Shown: positions 19,673 to 28,113 of the stretch, piece by piece
Layout: the number at the start of each line of letters is the position of its first letter
Numbering within the stretch: the first letter of the stretch is position 1
NCBI GenBank assembly: GCA_016778765.1
Contig: JADHOV010000009.1
Coordinates: forward strand, 23,952 to 87,951
DNA length: 64,000 nucleotides
Direction of reading: 5' to 3'
Origin: Paracoccaceae bacterium
GTDB lineage: Bacteria > Pseudomonadota > Alphaproteobacteria > Rhodobacterales > Rhodobacteraceae
The notes under the pieces: model-generated
Seen by the model: only the letters and a program-made list of their open reading frames with translations
The model's database searches: none
What the model was told of the DNA's origin: nothing
Made by a program: the position numbers and the translations under genes

Positions 19673-19694
19673 TATACTTTGTAATATATATAAA
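19673..19694 (+). repeat. 22-nt direct repeat, copy 2
   Basis: Begins TATACTTTGTAA and continues TATATATAAA; ends 116 bases before the LuxR regulator start. The paired sites suggest a DNA-bending or regulator-binding element, or duplicated promoter -10 regions. Confidence 0.8.
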
Positions 19695-19810
19695 AAGCCT
19701 TATGGGTGGGCCAATAGAAAATCCAAGTAAATCTGTCTCTGGGTTGGAAATGCGTTCTTAGTATTAAGTGCCGATAGGGAAAAAGAACTGTAAATTGCGA
19801 GAGAAACTAA

Positions 19811-20428
19811 ATGCGAATTCTAATAGCGGATGATCACGATCTCCTGCGGGAAACCTTATCGATGTTCTTAGCCTCAGAGGGAAGTATTGATACTGCGCTT
19901 GCTTCAACGCTTGATGCGGCGTTGGATTTTATACATAGCGAAGAGAAATTCGATTTGATCATGTTGGATTACAACATGCCGGGTATGGCCGGTTTGAATG
20001 GTTTGAAACGCGCGATGGAAGCCAGCGATGGAAGTCCCGTTGCATTGATGTCGGGCATAGCATCGCGCTCTGTGGCTGAAGAAGCGCTGGCTTTTGGAGC
20101 CGCGGGTTTTGTGCCCAAAACGCTGGCGGCGAAAACGTTGGTCAACGCGGTACGATTTATGGCGATGGGGGAAAAATACGCTCCGATTGATTTTATGACC
20201 GCGGATGATCCAACCGTGGCGCCCAACCCTTTGGCCCAAAAACTTTCAAGACGCGAATTACAAGTTCTTGAGGGCTTATCGAAAGGCAAATCAAATAAAG
20301 AGATCGCGCGCGATTTGGATTTGCAAGAACCAACGATTAAATTGCATGTGAAAACATTATACCGCAAAATTGGTGCGGCCAATCGTACGCAGGCCGCTTT
20401 GATTGCCAAAGAAGAAGGCCTTTTCTGA
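19811..20428 (+). CDS. NarL/LuxR-family response regulator
   Basis: 205 aa. The receiver has D7/D8 and acceptor Asp53 in LIMLDYNMPGMAG, plus PKTLAAKTL at its end. A C-terminal LuxR helix-turn-helix follows (LSRRELQVLEGLSKGKSNKEIA, DLQEPTIKLHVKTLYRKIGAANRTQA). It is a transcription activator or repressor controlled by phosphorylation, most likely by the divergent Hpt-bearing kinase (inference from position). The acyl-CoA ligase begins 38 bases downstream on the same strand, so the regulator may be co-transcribed with the ligase and thiolase. GAGAGA precedes the ATG. Confidence 0.92.
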   Translation: MRILIADDHDLLRETLSMFLASEGSIDTALASTLDAALDFIHSEEKFDLIMLDYNMPGMAGLNGLKRAMEASDGSPVALMSGIASRSVAEEALAFGAAGFVPKTLAAKTLVNAVRFMAMGEKYAPIDFMTADDPTVAPNPLAQKLSRRELQVLEGLSKGKSNKEIARDLDLQEPTIKLHVKTLYRKIGAANRTQAALIAKEEGLF

Positions 20429-20466
20429 TCTGGCGTCAGATATGACCATCTGCGGGGGATGATAAT

Positions 20467-21729
20467 TTGCTGAACGCGCATGCCTCGAAGAATTCTTTGC
20501 CGGAAGCGCGGTTCCGATGGCATATAAACGCGCAGCTTATTTTGCCAGATGGAACATGCCTTGATGAGCCGCAGCATCAGCTCCCAACCGCGGCTAAGAT
20601 GCATCCTATCTGTAGGTTTTTTGATCTTTTAAACCGCCAGTCCACGCCGCTGATTGGCGCCGTGGGCCGGGTTGAGGCGGTGCTTGGTGCAAACGCCAAT
20701 TCTGGGTTTTGCGCGATGAGCGGCGGAACAACGGGGCCCCCAAAAGTGATCCAGCGCAGCTGCGCCAGCTGGATTGAAACCTTTCAGCTGCATGCTCGTC
20801 GATTCGCGAAACAAGGGCCGCTGCGCTATGCCACGCTGGGTGATTTGCAGCATTCCTTAACCTTATATGGGGCCATTGAGGCGTTGCATATTGGTGCAAT
20901 TTACCACCCTTTGGGGGGTATAAGCCCGCGCCGGCAATTGTCAAAGTTACAAAGCGCGCGTGTTAACGTGCTCTATGCAACCCCCACGCAAATGCGCCTG
21001 CTCTTAAATGTGAAGCGCCAAAAAAGCGGTTTGGAGGCATTGCGGCATGTGATGCTGGGTGGCGGCGCGCTGGATCAGGAAACGCGCGCGCAGTTAAAAC
21101 GCTGGGCGCCTGCGGCTGAGATCACTGAATTTTTTGGCACCAGTGAAGCCAGCTTTATTTGCGCATCGGATCGCGATACGCCGTTGAGCTCTGTGGGCAG
21201 GCCCTATCCTGGAGTGGAGCTTGCAATACGCGATGCCCAAGGTGCACCCTGCCAGAGCGCAAAGGCAGGAGATATTTGGCTGCGCTCTCCTTATGTGTTT
21301 TCCAAATATAGGTCTGGCGCGGATCCTGATATCATCTGGCGCGATGATTGGTTGTCGATAGGCGAAATCGGATATCTAGACCCGCAGGGGTATCTGTATT
21401 TAAAGGGGCGGCGCGCGCGGGCGTTTCAAGTGGCGGATCAAACCGTCTATCCAGAGGCTATTGAGGCCAAATTGTCTCAACATTCTGGCATTGAGGCTGC
21501 TGTGGTGTTTGATTGCCCCGACGCCAAACGCGGCGCGGTGATCGTTGCGGTGGTTGCCGCTCGATCGGGCGCCCTGCCAAAGGATCTTCAAGCCTGGGCC
21601 TCACATCATTTGCCGCTGCGGGCGCGCCCGGCAAAATATGTTTTGAAACCTTTGGCGCAATGGCCGATCTTAAATTCAGGAAAACCGGATCTTCAAGCGT
21701 TGAAACGCTTATGTAGAGAAGCCGTGTAA
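20467..21729 (+). CDS. Short AMP-binding acyl-CoA synthetase (YhfT-like)
   Basis: About 420 aa from a TTG with GGGGG eight bases upstream. Adenylate-forming motifs: P-loop SGGTTGPPKVI near residue 83, FGTSEASFI, YPGVELAIRDAQG, GEIGYLDPQGYLYLKGRRARA, and the C-terminal lysine region ILNSGKPDLQAL. Family members of ~480-550 aa have the P-loop near residue 150-180, so the N-terminal subdomain is reduced. It should activate a carboxylic acid as its CoA thioester. It overlaps the thiolase by TAATG and faces bioYNM, the arrangement of yhfT-yhfS-bioY in Bacillus. Confidence 0.82.
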   Translation: MLNAHASKNSLPEARFRWHINAQLILPDGTCLDEPQHQLPTAAKMHPICRFFDLLNRQSTPLIGAVGRVEAVLGANANSGFCAMSGGTTGPPKVIQRSCASWIETFQLHARRFAKQGPLRYATLGDLQHSLTLYGAIEALHIGAIYHPLGGISPRRQLSKLQSARVNVLYATPTQMRLLLNVKRQKSGLEALRHVMLGGGALDQETRAQLKRWAPAAEITEFFGTSEASFICASDRDTPLSSVGRPYPGVELAIRDAQGAPCQSAKAGDIWLRSPYVFSKYRSGADPDIIWRDDWLSIGEIGYLDPQGYLYLKGRRARAFQVADQTVYPEAIEAKLSQHSGIEAAVVFDCPDAKRGAVIVAVVAARSGALPKDLQAWASHHLPLRARPAKYVLKPLAQWPILNSGKPDLQALKRLCREAV

Positions 21730-22853
21730 TGCAGCGTTTGGCGCATATTGTGGCCGCGCGCCGCAGTCCGGTTGCACCGAGGGGCGGTGATTTGGCAACG
21801 CTTGAGTTGCACGCGCTTGCGGCGCCGGTGATCCGTGCTGTTCTAGGGGATGCTGGCATTGGCGCGGCGCAGGTGGATGAGATTATCGTATCAAATGCGC
21901 TGGGCGCTGGCGGCAATCCTGCCAGATTGGTGGCGCTAGCGGCTGATTTGCCACAACGCATTGGCGGTTATAGCATCGATCGTCAATGTTGTGGTGGGTT
22001 GGATGCGTTGGCGCTGGCCCGCGCGATGATTGTATCGGGGCAAGCTGAGATCGTTTTGGCGGGCGGCGTTGAAACCTATTCGCAGCGCCCGATTAGGCTG
22101 CGCAGCCGGCATGGCGCCGCTTTGGCATTGCCCTATGATCGCCCCGCTTTTGCGCCGGTTGCGGATCAAGATCCGGATATGGATATTGCGGCGGATCAGG
22201 TTGCGCAGCAGATGGGGATCGATCGCGCGGCGCAGGATGCTTGGGCTAGGCTAAGTCATCAAAAGGCCCAAGCAGCGCAAAAGGCTTTGGCTGCTGAGAT
22301 CGTAGCGCTGGGCCCTAAAAACCTAGATCACGACAGTTATACCCGCAGGTTAAGCCCGGAATTATGCGCCAGAGCGCCGATTTTATCGGGTAGCATTACG
22401 CATGCCAATAGCGCTGTTGCGGCCGATGCCGCGGCGTTTTGTTTGGTGGTCTCTGATCAGATTGCCGCGCAGATCGCTGCGCCATCGGTTGCAATTTTAC
22501 AAAGCGCGGCTTTGGCCAGCGATCCGGCTTTTCCCGCGCTGGCACCGGTTCCCGCCATTCGCGAGGTCCTTCAAAAGGGCGGGGTGCACGCGCGCGATCT
22601 TGCTCAGGTTGAAATGATGGAGGCCTATGCCGCACAAGCGCTGGCTTGCATTCAAGATACTGGATTAGATCCGGCGCGGTGCAATATCAAAGGCGGCGCG
22701 CTTGCGCGGGGCCATCCGATTGGCGCATCGGGGGCGATTCTGGCCGTGCGCTTGTTTCATGATTTGTGCCAAAGCGCTGGGCAAATCGGGCTGGCTGCCA
22801 TTGCCGCTGCGGGCGGCTTGGGCAGCGCCTTGCTTTTGCAAAGCGGCGATTAA
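21729..22853 (+). CDS. Thiolase family acetyl-CoA acetyltransferase (YhfS-like)
   Basis: 374 aa, slightly shorter than the usual ~390. Seen: the nucleophile Cys in [26 protein letters not shown], and the C-terminal [18 protein letters not shown] (His). The expected final C-G loop is replaced by [15 protein letters not shown], so the second catalytic Cys is missing. Synthetic and degradative directions cannot be told apart. It is translationally coupled to the acyl-CoA ligase; the two could convert an acid into a CoA-linked chain-length-changed product. Confidence 0.85.
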   Translation: MQRLAHIVAARRSPVAPRGGDLATLELHALAAPVIRAVLGDAGIGAAQVDEIIVSNALGAGGNPARLVALAADLPQRIGGYSIDRQCCGGLDALALARAMIVSGQAEIVLAGGVETYSQRPIRLRSRHGAALALPYDRPAFAPVADQDPDMDIAADQVAQQMGIDRAAQDAWARLSHQKAQAAQKALAAEIVALGPKNLDHDSYTRRLSPELCARAPILSGSITHANSAVAADAAAFCLVVSDQIAAQIAAPSVAILQSAALASDPAFPALAPVPAIREVLQKGGVHARDLAQVEMMEAYAAQALACIQDTGLDPARCNIKGGALARGHPIGASGAILAVRLFHDLCQSAGQIGLAAIAAAGGLGSALLLQSGD

Positions 22854-23467
22854 TCCGCTTCGTCCTTTTGGGGCGGATTATCTGCCGCTTGTGCAGCCGC
22901 ATCCGGATCCGGCGCCGGCTGGGGTGATTTTGCCAAGACCATCTGCGGGCGTGCGCTATAGATCGCGCGCGTAATCACGGCGCAGAGGATCACTTTGATC
23001 ACATCGCCGGGTAAAAACGGCGCCACCAAAGCCAATGAAGCCAAAAGCGGCTTATCGATCATTACGGATAGGCCAACAACGCCCGGGATATACAGCGCGA
23101 TAATACCGCCAAGCAGGGCGGCCAGGGCGCTGGCTGGGCCAATGGAGAGCCGCGCCAAGCGTTGCATGCTCCATCCGGTGACAAAGGCGGCGATCGGAAA
23201 TCCGATTAGGAACCCAACGCTGGGCGAGGCAAACACGGCCAAACCGCCGCGCCCGCCGGCCAAAAGAGGTAAGCCCAGCGCTGTTAAGCCAAGGAACAAC
23301 AAGGCCGCTTGCGCGCCCGCGCGCGCGCCCAAAATGGTACCGCAGAGCATGATCCCCAAGCTTTGCGCCGTGATGGGCACGCCGCTAATAAGGGTGATTT
23401 TGGGAATTAAGCCCAAAGCCGCAATCACCGCCGCAAACAGCGCCACCAAAACAACATTCTTATCCAT
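22850..23467 (-). CDS. bioY: Biotin ECF transporter substrate-binding subunit
   Basis: 205 aa from ATG 23467; a TTG four codons upstream (23479), directly after the bioN stop, is the alternative. The six-helix S-component has VALFAAVIAALGLIPKI, PITAQSLGIMLCGTILG (biotin-contact region) and LFLGLTALGLPLLAGGRGG. It captures biotin in the membrane and passes it to the energising module BioN/BioM encoded just upstream. The C-terminal ~30 residues are charged and unlike the core. It converges with the thiolase by 4 bases. Confidence 0.94.
   Translation of the reverse strand: MDKNVVLVALFAAVIAALGLIPKITLISGVPITAQSLGIMLCGTILGARAGAQAALLFLGLTALGLPLLAGGRGGLAVFASPSVGFLIGFPIAAFVTGWSMQRLARLSIGPASALAALLGGIIALYIPGVVGLSVMIDKPLLASLALVAPFLPGDVIKVILCAVITRAIYSARPQMVLAKSPQPAPDPDAAAQAADNPPQKDEAD
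22851..22880. terminator. Inverted repeat at thiolase/bioY convergence
   Basis: TAATCCGC (22851-22858) and GCGGATTA (22873-22880) form a perfect 8-bp stem with a 14-base loop over the two stop codons. There is no T-tract, so its role as a bidirectional terminator or transcript end is uncertain. Confidence 0.35.
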
Positions 23468-23479
23468 ATTTTTTTTCAA

Positions 23480-24085
23480 TCATCTGGGTGCCGCGCCGCC
23501 GCGGGCCTTCAAAGCCTCTGAAACATGCTCTGCATCATCAAGCGCGCTAAGGGCAAGCGGAAAAATAATCCGCCAAGTGCCGTGTTTGCTGCTGCGCGCG
23601 CGATGGGCAAGGCGCAGCAGGCTGGCCCGCTCGATGAAAACGGGAATGAAGCGCAATGTCAGAGCAATCATCAAACCAAGCTTTTTACCCTGCGCTCCGT
23701 TTTTGTCAAAAGGTGCCATGGCTTTCTCGATCAACGCGCTGAAATCAGCAAGAGAGGTGGTGGTGGTAACAAGATTGGCGAAGGTGAAGGCCGCTGCCAG
23801 TTTAAAAATAATAAAGAGGCCAGATTGCAAATCAGCCGTGTAGAAATGCCAGATGAGAATAATCGCAACGAACGGCCAAAGCGGGCGAAGCAGTTTTAAA
23901 CTGAACCAAAGATATCTCCTACCTTGACTGGCAATAAGACAAAAGGGGAGACCCACGGCGCATAGCAAAAGCATTTGAGACTGGATCAACATCAATCCGG
24001 TGGTAAAAGCCAGCAGCATGACCACTTTCAGGCTGGCGGGCCAGCGGTGAAAAATCGTTTGATAGGGGGTTGTGAGCGCCAGCAT
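23480..24085 (-). CDS. bioN: ECF transporter T component, biotin transport
   Basis: 201-aa membrane protein with about five hydrophobic segments. The EcfT signature is the charged coupling helix near the C-terminus: LRLAHRARSSKHGTW and ALSALDDAEHVSEALKARG (Ala-Arg-Gly motif). It couples ATP hydrolysis by BioM to BioY toppling. Start overlaps the bioM stop (TGATG). Confidence 0.92.
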   Translation of the reverse strand: MLALTTPYQTIFHRWPASLKVVMLLAFTTGLMLIQSQMLLLCAVGLPFCLIASQGRRYLWFSLKLLRPLWPFVAIILIWHFYTADLQSGLFIIFKLAAAFTFANLVTTTTSLADFSALIEKAMAPFDKNGAQGKKLGLMIALTLRFIPVFIERASLLRLAHRARSSKHGTWRIIFPLALSALDDAEHVSEALKARGGAAPR

Positions 24086-24786
24086 CAGATCTGTTCTACC
24101 TGCGCCATTGCGTTTTCAAAGGCTGGAATAATATTCTTGGGCAACCCATCGCCCGCAACCTGTCCTTTTTCAAGCCAAATCACGCGTTCATATTCCGCAA
24201 GTGCCTGCAAATCATGCGTGATGTGCAGCACCGATTGATCCAGCCCGTAGAGAAGGTTTTGTAAATAGGTTTTTGTGGGCAAATCCAACCCAGCAAAAGG
24301 CTCGTCTAAAACCAACAGCGGGGGTGCCATGGCCAAAACCGACAGCAAGCATACCAAGTGACGTTGGCCCTGAGAAAGTGTTGCAATCGTGCGCTCAGCC
24401 CAGTCCAGCCGGTCAAACTGCTGCAAGATTTTGGTGGCATTTTGCATCGCCTCGGCTTTGCGCTGCCCCTGTTGCGTCAGACCGAAGCTGAGTTCTTCAA
24501 GAACCGTGGGAAAAATGATTTGATGATCCGGGTTTTGAAACAGAATGCCGACGGTTTTTAGCGCCGCAGCGCGGTGTTTAAACAGATCATTCCCGTTGAC
24601 CTGCACCCGCCCTGATGAAGGAGCCAACAGCCCACAGAGCAGGCGTGCAAAAGAGGTTTTGCCCGATCCGTTACGCCCGATCACGCCCACGCGCTGTTCT
24701 TGAATATCAAGCGAAACCCCTTTGAGCAATTCACGCGCATTCAAGCTTAGGCTAACATTTTCAAATTGAATGGTGCAGTCGGCCAT
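24085..24786 (-). CDS. bioM: ECF transporter ATP-binding component, biotin transport
   Basis: 233 aa from the ATG at 24786; a longer TTG frame adds seven unlikely residues. ABC motifs: Walker A GRNGSGKTS, Q-loop FQNPDHQ, signature LSQGQRHLV, Walker B LLVLDEPFAGLD, His in ITHD. First gene of bioM-bioN-bioY with overlapping junctions. I looked upstream (24787-24976) for a BioR-type or BirA-type box and saw none. Confidence 0.93.
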   Translation of the reverse strand: MADCTIQFENVSLSLNARELLKGVSLDIQEQRVGVIGRNGSGKTSFARLLCGLLAPSSGRVQVNGNDLFKHRAAALKTVGILFQNPDHQIIFPTVLEELSFGLTQQGQRKAEAMQNATKILQQFDRLDWAERTIATLSQGQRHLVCLLSVLAMAPPLLVLDEPFAGLDLPTKTYLQNLLYGLDQSVLHITHDLQALAEYERVIWLEKGQVAGDGLPKNIIPAFENAMAQVEQI

Positions 24787-24976
24787 CGCGCAGATCCAAG
24801 GTTTCAATTGCTTGCCCGCTTTAAGTCTGTGGCTATGCGTTTGTCAATGTGCGCCCTGCTGGCATGCGCTTTAAAAATCTAAATGGGCGATTGATCAATG
24901 CAAAGGGCGTTGGCAGACGGGCCTTCGTAGGTTTTGGGCTGAAGGAAATAAGCGCAAGGCAGAAAGAGCGCTGTTT

Positions 24977-25561
24977 TCAGATTAGCAAGACCTGCGTTCC
25001 TATTTTGGTGAGCTGAAATAAGTCTTCGATATGCTCATTATAAAGCCCAATGCACCCATTAGATGAGCGTCGCCCGATTTTGCGCGTATCATGGGTGCCG
25101 TGAATTCGAAAATATTGCCAGCTTAAATATAAAGCATGCGATCCGAGCGGATTATCTGGGCCCGGGCCAATAAAATCTGGCCATTCCGGATTGCGTTTTT
25201 TCATCGAAGGGGTGGGCCGCCAACTGGGCCCAGTCACCTTTCGCGTGATCGAGGTGCGGCCGCGACGCGTCAGATCGTCTGTCATGGGAACGCTAGAGGG
25301 GTATAATTTATACATATTCTCATCTTCAGACCAAAAATGCAGCGCGCGCGATGAGATATCAACCAGCACCGCCCCGTTTTTTAAATTTGAGAAATAAGGT
25401 CGCCACTCTAATGTTCGGAAGCTGGAGACATTATGGCGCACGCCTTGAGAAATTTCCTGTTCAATTTCAGTTGAGCTATCATCAGCCTCTTGAGCAAGCG
25501 CGGGGGTGGCCAGCAAGGCTGCGCTGCAATGGATAAAATGGCGTCTGGTTAAATTTGTCAT
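24977..25561 (-). CDS. L,D-transpeptidase (YkuD domain), exported
   Basis: 194 aa. N-terminal RRHFIHCSAALLATPALA is a signal, twin-arginine-like. The YkuD core ends in RIHGTHDTRKIG and SSNGCIGLYNEHIEDLF, with catalytic His and Cys. Such enzymes make 3-3 crosslinks in peptidoglycan or attach lipoproteins to it. A second YkuD gene lies 700 bases away beyond a CAP-domain lipoprotein. Confidence 0.92.
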   Translation of the reverse strand: MTNLTRRHFIHCSAALLATPALAQEADDSSTEIEQEISQGVRHNVSSFRTLEWRPYFSNLKNGAVLVDISSRALHFWSEDENMYKLYPSSVPMTDDLTRRGRTSITRKVTGPSWRPTPSMKKRNPEWPDFIGPGPDNPLGSHALYLSWQYFRIHGTHDTRKIGRRSSNGCIGLYNEHIEDLFQLTKIGTQVLLI

Positions 25562-25734
25562 GCCGAGATCCTTAAAATTTCCAGCCTTATACAGGCTTTT
25601 TGTGAAATATGCAGCTTATGCTGGTTTTTCAACATCTGAGCAAGTATTTGTGAAGATAAAGCAAAACTGGGTTTGATTGGCAACGGCAGACATAGTAAGG
25701 ACACGCAACCGCTATTAAATTATCCGAGGGATAG

Positions 25735-26274
25735 ATGGCTCGATTAAACTTTGCCGCGTTAATCGTTATTATGATTACGGCGGGCTGTGTCAGTGATGTG
25801 CCCCAGATGGCCTCAGATGGTAAGCCCGTACCCAAACCTTATTTTTTATCTCAAGTTGAGCCCGCAATTATTAAATTTCGTATGCTAGACGGGGTAAACG
25901 CGCTGCGTCAGTCGCGCGGCGCCGATGTGGTAAATTTAAATGCCAGCTTAACGGCTGCCGCGGCCACGCATGCCCGCGATATGTCTGTGCAAGACCGCCC
26001 ATGGCATTTTGGGTCGGATGCATCATCGCCCATCGACCGGCTGGTGAGGGTTGGCTATTCTGGGCAGTTGGTTGGCGAGGTGATATCGGAAACCTACGAG
26101 ACTGAGCTGGAAACGCTGGCCGCTTGGATGACAGATGAAGGTGCGCGTCGCATTATTTTAGATGTCAAAGCCGATGAGTTGGGTTTGGCTTGGCATCAAG
26201 AAGCGGATGGAAAGATCTGGTGGGCAATGGTTTTAGGGGCCAGCCCCGCGCCACAAGCGCCCATCACGGAGTGA
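25735..26274 (+). CDS. CAP/SCP-domain lipoprotein
   Basis: 179 aa. The lipobox ITAGC places the mature lipid-modified Cys at 18. The CAP (SCP/PR-1-like) fold is seen in FRMLDGVNALRQSRGA, LNASLTAAAATHARDMS, RPWHFGSDASSPIDRLVRVGY and LGLAWHQEADGKIWWAMVLG. Bacterial members are cell-envelope proteins of mostly unknown role. GAGGG precedes the ATG. It converges with the next transpeptidase, overlapping by 11 bases. Confidence 0.88.
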   Translation: MARLNFAALIVIMITAGCVSDVPQMASDGKPVPKPYFLSQVEPAIIKFRMLDGVNALRQSRGADVVNLNASLTAAAATHARDMSVQDRPWHFGSDASSPIDRLVRVGYSGQLVGEVISETYETELETLAAWMTDEGARRIILDVKADELGLAWHQEADGKIWWAMVLGASPAPQAPITE

Positions 26275-26782
26275 TTAAGATTGGGGTGCCGATAGGCACC
26301 AAAGCGTAAATTTCTTGAATTTCGTGATCTTTTACGGCGATACAGCCTTCGGTCCAATCGCGTTTCCAAAAGCGCGGTTTTTTGTTTTGTCCATGGATAA
26401 AGATATCGCCGCCTGCCGAAGCACCCATGCTTTGGGCATAGGCGCGATCCTGCGCATTCGGGTATGAAATCCCTAAAGACATATAAAATTTGCTGTTCGG
26501 GTTTTTGCGATCGATGTAATATAGACCCTCCGGGGTCTTTCCATCCCCTCTCAATGATTTGTGACCATTTGGGGTGAACCCCAGACCAATCCGATAGCTG
26601 CGGATGATTGTGTTCTCAGATAGCAGATACATCCGGCGGGCCGATTTATCCACGCTGATGCTGGTGATTTGCACATCCTTGGTGAGGGACGATTTTCCAG
26701 ACATCGTGAACCCGGAAAAATCCAAGCACCCACTCAGCAGAAGCACCCCGCATAGGGGAAGGAAAAACCGTTTTAAAACCAT
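26264..26782 (-). CDS. L,D-transpeptidase (YkuD domain) lipoprotein
   Basis: 172 aa. Lipobox LLSGC gives mature Cys19. YkuD features: SARRMYLLSENTIIRSYRIG, GDGKTPEGLYYIDRKN, DIFIHGQNKK (His) and WTEGCIAVKDHEI (Cys). Closest in layout to the ErfK/YafK type, which can act in crosslinking or in removing bound lipoproteins. The TPase/CAP/TPase neighbourhood suggests an envelope-maintenance group. Confidence 0.9.
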   Translation of the reverse strand: MVLKRFFLPLCGVLLLSGCLDFSGFTMSGKSSLTKDVQITSISVDKSARRMYLLSENTIIRSYRIGLGFTPNGHKSLRGDGKTPEGLYYIDRKNPNSKFYMSLGISYPNAQDRAYAQSMGASAGGDIFIHGQNKKPRFWKRDWTEGCIAVKDHEIQEIYALVPIGTPILITP

Positions 26783-26838
26783 AAATATGCCTGTTTTTTG
26801 GAACCTTTTACCACAATTTCAAAGGTTTCAAAGTAAAT

Positions 26839-28062
26839 TCATGCTGCCGGTTTGTGGAATGCCCCTACCAGTTCTACGTGATAAGACCAGCGGAACTGAT
26901 CTACGGGGGTCACGGCCTCTAAACTATAGCCGGCATCTGTTAATATTTTCGCATCGCGAGCAAAGCTCACCGGGTTGCAGGATACATAAGCTAGGGTCTT
27001 AATAGTAGTTTTGGCCAGCATCGTCACCTGCGCTTGCGCGCCCGCGCGCGGCGGATCGATGACAGCGGCCTCAAATTTATTCAGTTCATCTGGCAAAAGG
27101 GGGCGGCGGAATAGATCGCGTTTCTCATGGCTGATTTTCTTCAAGCCTGGCGTCTTGCGCCAAGCTTTATCAAGCGCTGCCAACATATCTGCCTCGCCCT
27201 CAACCGCGTGAATTTCAGCCATTTGTGCTAAGGGCAGACTGAAAGTGCCGCATCCGCTGAATAGGTCAAGCACAGGGCTTGCGCTTTTCAGGATGTCCCC
27301 TACCGTTTCGATCAGGCTGGTTTCCCCATGTTGGGTGGCCTGTAAAAAACTGCCCGGGGGCGGTGTGATTTTGGCTGGTCCAATGGGTTGTTCGGGCGGC
27401 GAAAGGGTGGCAACGACTTCGTTGTTCCAGCTTAGCCGGGCCAGCCGGTGTTGCAGTGCGGCGGCAGCCAAACTAACGCGCAATGCATCATCCAATGGTT
27501 TGCCTCCAATGGCCAAAAGATCTAAGCCAGCGGCGGCTTGGGTTGCCTGTATCTTCAACGTCGATTTGCGGCTGCCCCCAAGTTGGGCAAGCGTTTCCAG
27601 AACGGGGCGCGCTTTTAACAAATCCTGGTGTAAAAGCGCGCAATTTGGAATCTCAACGATTTGATCCGACGCCTGTGCGTGAAATCCGATCAATGCGCCT
27701 TTTTTGGTCCGCCGCACAGCAAAGCTTGCCCTGCGGCGAGTGTTGGGCGGTGAGGTGAGGATGGGGTTCATCCGCGTTTTTAGTCCATGCGCGGCCAAAG
27801 CTTGCACGATAATTTCGGTTTTCCACCGGGCTACAAACGCGTCAGATGCGTGCTGAACTTGGCAGCCACCACAGGTTTTAAAATGCGGGCAGGGCGGCGA
27901 TACACGATCTGAGCTGGGCGTTAGGATTCGCCTGTCAATCAGGGTTTGGCCCTGTTGCTTGGCCTGCACAAGTTCGCCCGGCAGCGTGCGTGGCGCGAAA
28001 AGGCCCGTCTCGGTGATACCATCGCCCAGATGACCCATGCGTTTAATTATAAACTCTTGCAT
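26839..28062 (-). CDS. 23S rRNA (uracil-5-)-methyltransferase, TrmA/RlmD family
   Basis: 407 aa. An iron-sulfur cluster is expected from CPHFKTCGGCQVQH with a further upstream Cys lacking or displaced. The SAM site is DLFSGCGTFSLPLAQ, IDPPRAGAQAQ is the base-binding loop, and the catalytic Cys is in YVSCNPVSFARDA. A short TRAM-like N-terminus (MGHLGDGITETGLFAPRTLPGE) is present. RlmD, RlmC or TrmA activity cannot be separated by eye; RlmD-like is most usual in this group. Confidence 0.9.
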   Translation of the reverse strand: MQEFIIKRMGHLGDGITETGLFAPRTLPGELVQAKQQGQTLIDRRILTPSSDRVSPPCPHFKTCGGCQVQHASDAFVARWKTEIIVQALAAHGLKTRMNPILTSPPNTRRRASFAVRRTKKGALIGFHAQASDQIVEIPNCALLHQDLLKARPVLETLAQLGGSRKSTLKIQATQAAAGLDLLAIGGKPLDDALRVSLAAAALQHRLARLSWNNEVVATLSPPEQPIGPAKITPPPGSFLQATQHGETSLIETVGDILKSASPVLDLFSGCGTFSLPLAQMAEIHAVEGEADMLAALDKAWRKTPGLKKISHEKRDLFRRPLLPDELNKFEAAVIDPPRAGAQAQVTMLAKTTIKTLAYVSCNPVSFARDAKILTDAGYSLEAVTPVDQFRWSYHVELVGAFHKPAA

Positions 28063-28113
28063 GGTGTTGCTTTAGAGGATGGGCGGCCCCGTTAAAAGGA
28101 CCAATTGCGCCTT

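Larger units (their letters stand above)
19099..19810. other. 712-bp AT-rich divergent regulatory region
   Basis: Separates the hybrid kinase from the LuxR regulator. It is strikingly AT-rich from about 19390 to 19800, with TA-step tracts, a 22-nt direct repeat (listed) and one TTGACA at 19536-19541 that could be a -35 box, though the -10 partner is weak. A 61-codon minus frame (19205-19390) is the only open frame of note and is described separately. Confidence 0.7.

Noticed and set aside
22995..23843. 282-codon plus-strand frame antisense to bioY and bioN
   Set aside because: Lys/Ala/Pro-rich shadow of two well-supported transporter genes.
24787..24976. BioR or BirA box before bioM
   Set aside because: No TTAT-6-ATAA-type palindrome or long BirA-like dyad was seen.
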